Origin: Nocardioides aquaticus
Lineage (GTDB): Bacteria; Actinomycetota; Actinomycetes; Propionibacteriales; Nocardioidaceae
DNA length: 64,000 bases
Assembly: GCF_018459925.1 (NCBI RefSeq)
Contig: NZ_CP075371.1
Coordinates: forward strand, 434,001 to 498,000
Reading direction: 5' to 3'
Shown here: one piece after another, positions 11,027-18,961 of the stretch
Layout: each line of letters starts with the position of its first letter
How positions within the stretch are numbered: position 1 is the first letter of the stretch
Made by a program: the position numbers and the translations under genes
Notes under the pieces: model-generated
The model's input: the letters and a program-made list of their open reading frames with translations, nothing else
Databases searched by the model: none
What the model was told of the DNA's origin: nothing

Positions 11027-14000
11027 GTGGGCGACGAGCTGTCCGGTATCGAGCAGGACGTCCCGTTCGACTTCGGGGCCGCGGAGGCGCTGAGCGCGGC
11101 GGCCGACGACGCCGCCGGCACCGTCGACGGCCAGCTCGGCTCGAGGAACGTCTTCGTCTCGGTGGCGATGCAGGAGTTCCGGGGCTTCTTCTCGACGCTG
11201 TTCCAGGACAACGCCAGCACCGCTGCCGCGGACGCGCGCGAGCTCGCCGACCGGTTGCGCGAGGTCGCCGAGGGCGCCCGGCGTCTGGCGGAGGAGGCGC
11301 AGAAGGAGCAGGAGCGCCGGGAGACCGCGCGTGCCTGGAAGGCCGAGCAGGACAGCCGCAGCGGGCTGGAGAAGGTCGGTGACGGCATCGGCGACTTCTT
11401 CACCGGCGAGGACGAGCCCCCGGTCGGCCCGCCCGCCAGCCCGATCGAGGTGCCCGTCGCGGCCCCCCGCAGCACCCCCCGGCAGACGCCGGCCAGCGGG
11501 ACGGGCGGCGCGGGCGGCACGTCCTCGGCCAGGCCCGCGGACCTCACGTCCTTCGCGACCTCCTCGGCGGCCGCCGACGACCGCGCCCGCACGCCGCTCT
11601 CGGCGGCCCGGGCCCGGTTCTGGACCTTCCGGTCCACCTGCCACTGGGGGTCCCTGTCCGCGGACGGCGTCTTCACCGGCGCCGACCGCTGGCTGGAGGC
11701 GAACGACAACGACGTCGCCTGGGCGAACACCGTCGCCGCCGCCTTCACGGCCGCGGGCGGGGACGGCGAGGTGTCCACCCTGTCCGACGCCTCCGTCGCC
11801 GCAGCGCTGCAGTCGGCCGGGGTCGACGCCGCCCGGCAGGACCTCGTCATCGAGCCGGCCCAGGCCGTGGGCGCGATGCCGACCTCCGGCTACGCCGACG
11901 ACCCGGTCAACACCTCGACAGGCAACTTCCTCGAGCCCGAGGCCGATCTCGGCTTCGCCGGCGGGTGCGCCTCGCTGTCGTTCACCCGGATGTACAACTC
12001 GATGACCTGCGTCGTCGGCGCCCTCGGTCCGGGCTGGTCCTCCTGGGCCGACACCGGGCTGTCCCTCGACGACGAGGCCGCCCGGTGCACCCTGCCCGAC
12101 GGCCGGCAGCTGGTCTTCCCCCGTCTCGGCGAGGCGTGGGACCGCGCGGCCGGAGAGAGCCGGTGGCTCGAGCGGCAGGACGACGGCTACCTCGTCAGCG
12201 GCAACGACGGCGTCCGCTGGCGCTTCGACCGCGCCGGTCGGCTCCTGGCGCAGACCGCCGGGCCCGGCACCACGGTCCGGCTGACCTGGGCCGAGGACCG
12301 CCTGGTGCGCATGTCCCACGAGCGAGGACGCCACCTCGAGCTGGTCTGGGGCGACACCCGCCTGCTCGCCGTCCGTGCCTCGGACGGGCGCGAGGTCACC
12401 TACGACTACGACGACCAGGACCGTCTGGTCGCGGCCGGCACCGCCCTCGGCACCCGCCGCTACCGGTGGGACGAGCGCGGGCTCGTCGACGCCGTCATCG
12501 GCGCGTCCGGCGTCGTCGAGGTCGAGAACTCCTACGACGACCGCTCCCGGGTGACCCGTCAGCGCTCCCCGCACGGCCGGGTCACCCGGTACGCCTACCT
12601 GCCGGGCAGGGTCACCGTCGTCTCGGACGAGGACGGCACCCGCTCGAACACCTGGGTCGCCGACGAGCGCGGGCGGCTGGTCGGCGCGATCGACAGCGCC
12701 GACCGGCGGCAGTCGACGTCGTACGACCCCCACGGCAACGCCGTCTCGGTCACCGAGCGCGACGGGTCGACCACGGTGCGGGAGTACGACGCCCGCGGCC
12801 GTCTGGTCCGCACCGTCAGCCCCAACGGCGCCGACGTCACCCAGTCCTTCGACGACCAGGACCGGCTCGCGACCGTCGAGGTGCTGACCGAGGACGGCAC
12901 GCCCGCGGTCACCTCCTTCACCTACGACGGCGACGAGCGCAACCCGTCCACCCTGACCGACCCCGAGGGCGGCGTGACCCGGATGACGTGGGCCGCGGGC
13001 CTGCTGACCGAGGTCGTCGACCCGACCGGGGTCGTCGTCTCCTTCGCCTACGACGCGCACGGCGACCTCGTCTCGACCACCGATGCCGACGGTCACGCCG
13101 CCCGGCTGGAGCGCGACCACGCCGGTCGCGTCGTCGCCGCGACGACCCCGTCGGGCCACCGCACCACCTTCGCCTTCGACGAGGTCACCGGCCTGCTCCG
13201 CGGCCGCACCGACCCCGACGGCGCGACCTGGACCTACGAGCACACCGTCGACGGTCGCGTGGCGGCCATCACCGACCCGCTCGGCGCGCGTACCGAGATG
13301 CAGCACGGCGCCGCCGGCGACCTCGAGACCACGATCGACCCGCTGGGGCGGGCCGTCACCCGGCACGTCGACGACCTCGGCAACCTGGCTGCGGTCGAGC
13401 TGCCCGACGGGTCCGAGTGGCGCTTCGCGCACGACGCCCTCTCCCGGCTGCGTGAGACCACCGACCCCACCGGGGCGGTCTGGACGCGGGACTACGACGC
13501 CAACGGCGACCTGGTCACGACCACCTCGCCGACCGGCGAGCAGCGCGCCGCGCGCGCCGACGTCGCCGCCGGCACCGCCGAGGTCGTCTCCGGGTCCGTC
13601 GCCGCCGGCATGCAGTTCGACACGCTCGGCCGCCTCGTGGCCAGCGTGCGCCCCGACGGCTCCAGCGTCCTGACCCGCTACGACCGCTGCGGCCGGGCCG
13701 TCGAGCTGGTCGACGCCGCGGGCGGCCTCACCACGGTCGAGCGCGACGCCGCTGGCCGTGCGGTGTCCGTGACCCGGCCCGGCGGCGGGGTCGTCGCCTA
13801 CGAGTACGACCGCTGCGGTCGTCCGGGCGCGGTCGTCGACGAGCTCGGCGCGCGCACGACGATGACCTACGACGCCGACGGCCGGGTCGTCGCGCAGACG
13901 ATGCCCACCGGCGAGCAGGCCACGTGGCGCTACGACGAGTGCGGGCGGGTCGTCGCCGCCAGGGTCCCCGGGGTCGGCACGACGCTCGTCACCTACGACC

Positions 14001-16501
14001 TCCTCGGGCGGGTCCTGGAGTCCCGCGACCCGCAGCACGGCCGTCGCCGGTTCCGCTACGACGACGCCGGCCAGCTGGTCGAGGCCACCGACGGCAACGG
14101 TGGGTCGACCCGGTGGGAGTACGACGCCGGTGGCCGCGCCGTCGCCATCACCCGTCCCGACGGGGGCGTGGTGCGCCGGGAGTTCGACGCGATGGGCCGT
14201 ACGGTCGCCGAGACCGATCCGCTCGGCCGCACGATCCGCGGCGGGTACGACGGGGCCGGGCGCCAGGTGTGGCAGGAGCACCCCACCGGCACGCGGACCG
14301 AGTGGACCTATGACGACCAGGGACAGGTCGCGACCGTGGCCGTGGACGGCCAGGTCGTCTCCCACGCCGTCCGTGACGCCCGTGGTCGGACCGCGCGCGT
14401 GGTCGACCACACGCAGCAGGGCGAGGAGACCGTCCACGAGCTGGCCTGGGACCCCCGGGGGCTGCTGGTCTCGCAGACCCGGGACGGCCGGGGCCTCTCC
14501 TGGTCCTACGACGCCGACGGCCGCCGCTCGACGCGCACCGACCCTGACGGCAGGCGGGTGCACTACGAGCGCGACGCCGCCGGCCGCATCGTCGCGGTGG
14601 AGCACGACGCGCTCGGCCGTGCGACGTTCCGACGCGACCTGGGCGGGCGGGTGGTCGCCGCCGAGGCGGGCGGGGTCCGGCAGTCCTGGACCTTCGGCGA
14701 CGGCCACGTCGCCGGGCACACCCTCGCCGAGGGCGGGCGCACCTCGACCACCGTGGTCGACCGGGACGCCACGGGCAGGATCAGCACGATCGCGCGCGAC
14801 GGCGTCTCGAGCGCCTTCGAGTACGACGAGGCCCACCAGCTCGTCGCGCTGCGGACGACCGGCGGGCACGCGGACTCGGTCAGCCGCTGGCGCTACGACG
14901 CCGCCGGCCGCCTCGTGGCCGAGACCACGGACGGCCGCACGCGCGAGCTGTCGTACGACGCCGCGGGCCAGCTGCTCGCCGCTGTCGAGCGCGACGGCGG
15001 CACCACCCGTAGCGCGCGCTACTCCTACGACGGGCTCGGTCGCCGCACCCGGGTGGAGCGCAGCGACGGCTCGACCCGGGACGTCCGCTGGAGCCGGCTC
15101 GGTCCCCTGGCCGAGGTCGTCGACCGCGACGACGAGGGGCGTGAGCGACGGGTCACCTCCGTCGTGGACGCCCTCGGGCAGCTGACGCGGCTCGACGGTG
15201 CCGAGGTCTTCTTCGACGGCGCCGACGCGAGAGCCGCCGCGCCGGCCCGGGTGGGGGACACCACCGTGGTGTCGACCGGTCCCGTGCTCGGCGTGGGCTC
15301 CCGGTGGAGCACCTCCGGGTGGCGACAGGTCCGTGCGACCGGGGACGACCCGTGGGACCTCGACGAGACGGCCGGCCCTGCCGGCCCCGGCCCCGGGCTC
15401 GGCTCGGCCGGGGAGCTGACCTTCGCCGGACTGGAGTGGATGGGTCGTCGGGTCTACGACCCCGACACCCGTGGCTTCCTCTCGGTCGACCCGTGGGAGC
15501 CGGTGACGGGTGCGGGGTGGTCGGGGAACCCGTACTCGTTCGCGGGCAACGACCCGATGCACGCCCTGGACCCGCTCGGCCTCAGCCCGATGACGGACGC
15601 CGACCTCCAGACCTACCTGTCGGAGAACGGCGGCGCCTTCGCCGCCGCCGGCAACTGGGCGAAGGACAACTGGGAGTACCTCGCCGGCGGTGCCATGGTC
15701 ATCGTGGGAGGGGCGCTGATGTTCACCGGCGTCGGGGGGCCGGCCGGGATGATGCTGATGTCCGCGGGCGCCGACACCATCATCCAGCGCGCGACGACCG
15801 GCAGCGTCGACTGGGGTCAGGTCGCGATCTCCGGCGCGTTCGGGGCCTGGAGCGGCGGTGGTGTCGCCGCACGGCTCGGTGGGTCCATGATGCGGCGCGC
15901 CGTCGTCGGCGGAACGATCTCGGGGACCACCAGCGGCGCGGCGGGCGGGGCGTACACCTATGCCCGGAGCGATGGTCCGCACACGGTGAGCGGCTTCCTG
16001 CGGCACACCGGTGCGAGCGCCGGGGTGGGGGGTCTGACGGGCGGGGCCCTCGGTGGCGCAGGTCGTCAGCTCGACCTGGTCGGAGAGCGCACGCTGGCCT
16101 CCCGGGGCGCGATCCCCGAGATGCCGGACCCGTACGCCGGGGTCCGGGAGGCGTCGGCCTTCCTCCAGGAGCAGGGCGTCCCGCGGCAGTTCCGCAAGGA
16201 GGCGCTGGAGTCCTTCACGCCCGGGACGGTGCGGATGAACACCGCGGACGGCGCGACCTACGGTCTGCGCCACTTCGGCGGGGGGTCGGCGGCCGAGGGT
16301 CGCTACCTCACCCCGACGCTGCCCGCCACCCGCACGGAGCTGGCGCTGCCGTCCGCCAACACCATGGGCGGGCTGGCGCAGTTCCGGCTGCCGGAGGGCA
16401 CCGGCTACGTCTCGGGCCAGGTCGGCCCGAACTTCGGTCATCCCGGCGGTGGGGAGCAGCTCTACGTGCCGGACCCGTCGGTCCTGGAGAGGTTGGGATA
16501 G
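11027..16501 (+). CDS. Rhs/YD-repeat polymorphic toxin 1 with WXG-like N terminus and TNT-like C-terminal tip
   Basis: A 1,824-residue toxin. Residues 1-110 are helical and rich in charged heptads (QEFRGFFSTLF; RRLAEEAQKEQERRE), resembling a type VII export domain, not a Sec signal. A Gly/Pro/Thr linker follows, then a DUF6531 motif (DDPVNTSTGNFLEPEADL) near residue 287. Dozens of YD/RHS repeats fill residues 360-1470 and the Rhs core motif VYDPDTRGFLSVDPW lies near 1477. After DPLGLSP comes a hydrophobic pre-toxin segment, and the tip (about residues 1715-1824) contains GRYLTPTLP, a Leu-Pro motif and FGHPGGGEQLY. These resemble the TNT NAD+-glycohydrolase family, which has an FGQPGGG-like motif; this is a family-level guess. 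Small genes downstream probably include its immunity gene. Confidence 0.85.
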   Translation: MGDELSGIEQDVPFDFGAAEALSAAADDAAGTVDGQLGSRNVFVSVAMQEFRGFFSTLFQDNASTAAADARELADRLREVAEGARRLAEEAQKEQERRETARAWKAEQDSRSGLEKVGDGIGDFFTGEDEPPVGPPASPIEVPVAAPRSTPRQTPASGTGGAGGTSSARPADLTSFATSSAAADDRARTPLSAARARFWTFRSTCHWGSLSADGVFTGADRWLEANDNDVAWANTVAAAFTAAGGDGEVSTLSDASVAAALQSAGVDAARQDLVIEPAQAVGAMPTSGYADDPVNTSTGNFLEPEADLGFAGGCASLSFTRMYNSMTCVVGALGPGWSSWADTGLSLDDEAARCTLPDGRQLVFPRLGEAWDRAAGESRWLERQDDGYLVSGNDGVRWRFDRAGRLLAQTAGPGTTVRLTWAEDRLVRMSHERGRHLELVWGDTRLLAVRASDGREVTYDYDDQDRLVAAGTALGTRRYRWDERGLVDAVIGASGVVEVENSYDDRSRVTRQRSPHGRVTRYAYLPGRVTVVSDEDGTRSNTWVADERGRLVGAIDSADRRQSTSYDPHGNAVSVTERDGSTTVREYDARGRLVRTVSPNGADVTQSFDDQDRLATVEVLTEDGTPAVTSFTYDGDERNPSTLTDPEGGVTRMTWAAGLLTEVVDPTGVVVSFAYDAHGDLVSTTDADGHAARLERDHAGRVVAATTPSGHRTTFAFDEVTGLLRGRTDPDGATWTYEHTVDGRVAAITDPLGARTEMQHGAAGDLETTIDPLGRAVTRHVDDLGNLAAVELPDGSEWRFAHDALSRLRETTDPTGAVWTRDYDANGDLVTTTSPTGEQRAARADVAAGTAEVVSGSVAAGMQFDTLGRLVASVRPDGSSVLTRYDRCGRAVELVDAAGGLTTVERDAAGRAVSVTRPGGGVVAYEYDRCGRPGAVVDELGARTTMTYDADGRVVAQTMPTGEQATWRYDECGRVVAARVPGVGTTLVTYDLLGRVLESRDPQHGRRRFRYDDAGQLVEATDGNGGSTRWEYDAGGRAVAITRPDGGVVRREFDAMGRTVAETDPLGRTIRGGYDGAGRQVWQEHPTGTRTEWTYDDQGQVATVAVDGQVVSHAVRDARGRTARVVDHTQQGEETVHELAWDPRGLLVSQTRDGRGLSWSYDADGRRSTRTDPDGRRVHYERDAAGRIVAVEHDALGRATFRRDLGGRVVAAEAGGVRQSWTFGDGHVAGHTLAEGGRTSTTVVDRDATGRISTIARDGVSSAFEYDEAHQLVALRTTGGHADSVSRWRYDAAGRLVAETTDGRTRELSYDAAGQLLAAVERDGGTTRSARYSYDGLGRRTRVERSDGSTRDVRWSRLGPLAEVVDRDDEGRERRVTSVVDALGQLTRLDGAEVFFDGADARAAAPARVGDTTVVSTGPVLGVGSRWSTSGWRQVRATGDDPWDLDETAGPAGPGPGLGSAGELTFAGLEWMGRRVYDPDTRGFLSVDPWEPVTGAGWSGNPYSFAGNDPMHALDPLGLSPMTDADLQTYLSENGGAFAAAGNWAKDNWEYLAGGAMVIVGGALMFTGVGGPAGMMLMSAGADTIIQRATTGSVDWGQVAISGAFGAWSGGGVAARLGGSMMRRAVVGGTISGTTSGAAGGAYTYARSDGPHTVSGFLRHTGASAGVGGLTGGALGGAGRQLDLVGERTLASRGAIPEMPDPYAGVREASAFLQEQGVPRQFRKEALESFTPGTVRMNTADGATYGLRHFGGGSAAEGRYLTPTLPATRTELALPSANTMGGLAQFRLPEGTGYVSGQVGPNFGHPGGGEQLYVPDPSVLERLG

Positions 16502-16503
16502 CG

Positions 16504-16800
16504 GTGGCAGGGTTCGAGACCAGGCTGGAGGCGCTCGAGGGCGCGCTCCGCCACGAGCAGCAGCTGCCGCCGGGGGAGCGCAGGACCGCGGCGTCGGACG
16601 CCGCGCTCGCCCGGGCCGTCGACAGCACGGGGCGCGCCAGGCTGCTGCTCGCCGACGGTGACGCCGCAGGTGCGAGCAGGCTCCTGGACGAGGCGGCCCA
16701 CCTGGCCACCGACTCGTGGTCCTACACCTCGGAGCTGGCCGCCGAGGTGGTCGCCGTCGCACAGGCGGCACGCCGGCTACGCACCCGGCCCGGTGGGTAG
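16504..16800 (+). CDS. small helical protein directly after Rhs toxin 1, candidate immunity protein
   Basis: Encodes 98 residues, almost entirely predicted helix (ETRLEALEGALRHEQQ; LLLADGDAAGASRLLDEAA). No signal peptide or membrane segment. GTG at 16504 starts two bases after the toxin stop. Position suggests it is coupled to the toxin, and such a gene is usually the cognate immunity protein. The sequence matches no immunity family I recognise, and 17385-18041 or 18438-18947 could instead be the partner. Confidence 0.6.
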   Translation: MAGFETRLEALEGALRHEQQLPPGERRTAASDAALARAVDSTGRARLLLADGDAAGASRLLDEAAHLATDSWSYTSELAAEVVAVAQAARRLRTRPGG

Positions 16801-16809
16801 CCTGCCGCC

Positions 16810-17388
16810 ATGAGCAGGCGGGCACGGACCTCGGCGGACAGCGCCGACGTGTGGCCGGCCTGGGTCCGGACCACGGTCCTGGTGGCGCTGGTGCTGGTGG
16901 TGGGGATCGGGGTCGTGGTCGCGCTCTACGACCGTGGTCTGCTGGCCCTGACCGGACCCCTGGTCGTGCTCGTGGTGGCCCCTGCCGTCGGCCTGGCGGG
17001 GATCGCGGTGGCCCGGCGGCGGTGGTCCTCGCAGCAGCGCCGGACCGGTGAGCTGCTCTCCCAGCTCGTGGACCTCCTCGAGGTCGAGCTGGGCCAGGAC
17101 CAGGAGCGCCGGCACAGCCGGGCGGACGACGGCCAGGTCCGCGCGGCCCTCCGGCGTGCGCAGGAGGCCCGGGCGCAGCTCGCGTGGGGGCGCGGTCAGG
17201 GTGTCGCCGAGCTGGAGAAGCTCGTCCGTACGACGCGGTCGTGGCCGCCGGGCACCCCGCTGTCGACCGCATCGGCGCGCCTCGACCGCGAGTCCGCGCG
17301 ACTGCGCCGTACCGAGTCCTTGCTCGAGCGCCTCCGCGCTGGGCGCGCCCGCCGTTCCGGGTCGGCGCCCGACCGGCAGTCGTCGTGA
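16810..17388 (+). CDS. two-helix membrane protein with cytoplasmic coiled coil
   Basis: 192 residues. Two adjacent membrane segments (about residues 22-42 and 47-67, VRTTVLVALVLVVGIGVVV and LVVLVVAPAVGLAGIAVA) are followed by a basic, helical cytoplasmic region with Leu heptads (ELLSQLVDLLEVELGQ). Function not recognised. The ATG at 16810 is 10 bases after the preceding stop; the stop overlaps the next GTG as GTGA, so it is part of the post-toxin operon. Confidence 0.65.
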   Translation: MSRRARTSADSADVWPAWVRTTVLVALVLVVGIGVVVALYDRGLLALTGPLVVLVVAPAVGLAGIAVARRRWSSQQRRTGELLSQLVDLLEVELGQDQERRHSRADDGQVRAALRRAQEARAQLAWGRGQGVAELEKLVRTTRSWPPGTPLSTASARLDRESARLRRTESLLERLRAGRARRSGSAPDRQSS

Positions 17389-18041
17389 CCGGGCCGGAGG
17401 ACCGACGAGACCCCGTCACCGCCGCGATCGGGTTCCTGGAGGCGCCGACCGACGACGTCGCAGCCTCCCTGCGCGCGTGGCGGGCACAGATCCACGGCGC
17501 CGCCGACGTGGAGCACCTCTCGGGCGGCCTGAAGGAGAACGTCGGCCGGCTCGAGCCGCTCACCGGCCGGGTCCGGCCACGGGAGCTGGTGGTCGGGACC
17601 GCGGGTGGCCGGTGGACCGCGCTGTTCGACTGTGGTGTCAGAGGAGGTGACCCGGTCGCCTCCGTCGGCCACCTGTCCAGGTCGATGGGGGTCCAGGGTG
17701 TGGTGGTGGTGTGTGTCGCCGAGGGTGCCGTCAGGGGGCAGGCCGCACGCCAGCTGCAGCTGTTCGGCCCCCTCCCGACGGACTTCCTGAACTACGTGCG
17801 CACGATCTCCGTGGTGCAGGACGGCAGCCGTTGGCGCTTCGACGCCCACGGCGTCGTCCAGGACTTCGAGGAGGTCGAGGCCTACGCCGCCCGCCGGGTG
17901 GAGGACCGGCTCACCCCGGAGATGCTCCAGCGGTACTGCCGGGCTCTGGGCCTGGAGCCGTTCGCCCCCGACTTCTACGCCGGCCCGAGCCGTCTGGTGA
18001 CCAACCCCTCGGCGCCTGTGGTGGGGGACTGGTCGGGCTGA
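17385..18041 (+). CDS. hypothetical protein in the post-toxin operon, candidate immunity protein
   Basis: 218 residues, mixed alpha/beta, no signal or membrane segment, one internal region of hydrophobic strands (GVQGVVVVCVAEGAV). GTG at 17385 is chosen because it forms the GTGA overlap with the upstream stop; the longer open frame upstream runs antiphase through the previous gene. I do not recognise a domain. Position in a tightly packed run behind a polymorphic toxin suggests immunity or accessory function. Confidence 0.6.
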   Translation: MTGPEDRRDPVTAAIGFLEAPTDDVAASLRAWRAQIHGAADVEHLSGGLKENVGRLEPLTGRVRPRELVVGTAGGRWTALFDCGVRGGDPVASVGHLSRSMGVQGVVVVCVAEGAVRGQAARQLQLFGPLPTDFLNYVRTISVVQDGSRWRFDAHGVVQDFEEVEAYAARRVEDRLTPEMLQRYCRALGLEPFAPDFYAGPSRLVTNPSAPVVGDWSG

Positions 18042-18048
18042 GGACGAG

Positions 18049-18384
18049 GTGAGCGAGATCGCGGTCTCGGAGATCGAGGCGTTCTTCCGTCAGCACCGCC
18101 CCGGGCTGAAGCTGCCCGACGGGTGGTTCGGCCGCCCGTTCGACGGCCAGCACGAGCTGACGGCGGTCCAGGAGACCGAGGACGGGCTCCTCATCGAGCT
18201 GGACGGTCGCCTGCGCATGCTGCTGCGCGGCCCGGTCGAGGTGGCGGTGGAGCCCGGCCGTCGACTGGTCCTGACGGGCTTCACCTCGCTGTCCTGGGAG
18301 CGGCAGGACTACGGCTCGTCCGGGCGGGTCCACCGCACGGAGTACGGTCCCGGCACGGTCGAGCTGGTCGTCCCGGCGGGCTGA
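18049..18384 (+). CDS. small hypothetical protein, candidate immunity protein
   Basis: 111 residues, predicted beta-rich, with motifs LDGRLRMLLRGPVEVAVEPGRRLVL and a Tyr/Gly-rich C-terminal part. It begins with GTG at 18049, seven bases after the preceding stop, within AGGACGAG that can serve as ribosome site. No family recognised; it follows the same operon logic as its neighbours. Confidence 0.6.
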   Translation: MSEIAVSEIEAFFRQHRPGLKLPDGWFGRPFDGQHELTAVQETEDGLLIELDGRLRMLLRGPVEVAVEPGRRLVLTGFTSLSWERQDYGSSGRVHRTEYGPGTVELVVPAG

Positions 18385-18437
18385 GGACGCGACGTCGAGC
18401 GTCACCAGCGAGCACCAGGTCCCGAAGGAGGTCCACG

Positions 18438-18947
18438 GTGAGTCAGCAGGTCGACGAGGGCGACATGTTCTCGATCCCCCTGGGAGACGGCCGGTGCGGG
18501 TTCGGCCAGGTGGTGGCGACGTACCGGAAGAAGGGCGTCTACTACGTCGCGGTCTTCGACAAGATCGTCGACGAGGCCGTCGTCGAGGAGTCGGCCGAGG
18601 AGGCTCGCGCGTCCCGGTTGCTGTTCCTGGCGCTCACCCTGGACTCGCGCCTGCACCACGGGATGTGGCGGGTGATCGGTCCCCGGGACATCGCGGCGGA
18701 CCTGCCCTTCCCGGCGTACAAGGTCGATGTCGGGTTCCCTCCGGTGCCCCACGTGGTGGACCACCTCGGTGAGAGGACCCGTCCGGCCACCGCGGACGAG
18801 GTGGCGCTGCTGCCGGTCCGTACGACGGTCGCTCCCGTCGCGCTCGAGAGGGCGCTGCAGGCGAGGGCCGGTCTGGCGCCGTGGACGGAGCGGTTCGACG
18901 GCTTCGCCCCGGACGAGGACCTGACCACGGACCGTTTCTTCGGCTGA
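18438..18947 (+). CDS. Imm26-family immunity protein
   Basis: 169 residues. The opening (GDMFSIPLGDGRCGFGQVVATY) matches the Imm26 pattern GxxFxIPLxDGxxxxGxV found next to many polymorphic toxins. No membrane segment. GTG at 18438 has a strong AAGGAGG ribosome site at spacing 6. Imm26 proteins protect against diverse nuclease or other toxins; which toxin it pairs with here is open. The gene converges with the kinase gene, leaving only 14 bases between stops, and ends the toxin-1 cluster. Confidence 0.7.
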   Translation: MSQQVDEGDMFSIPLGDGRCGFGQVVATYRKKGVYYVAVFDKIVDEAVVEESAEEARASRLLFLALTLDSRLHHGMWRVIGPRDIAADLPFPAYKVDVGFPPVPHVVDHLGERTRPATADEVALLPVRTTVAPVALERALQARAGLAPWTERFDGFAPDEDLTTDRFFG

Positions 18948-18961
18948 CGGGCGGAGCGAGG

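Noticed and set aside
10523..17563. 2,346-codon open frame on the minus strand antisense to Rhs toxin 1
   Set aside because: A shadow of the high-G/C Rhs gene: Arg/Gly/Val-rich, no recognisable domain; the opposite strand has full Rhs architecture.
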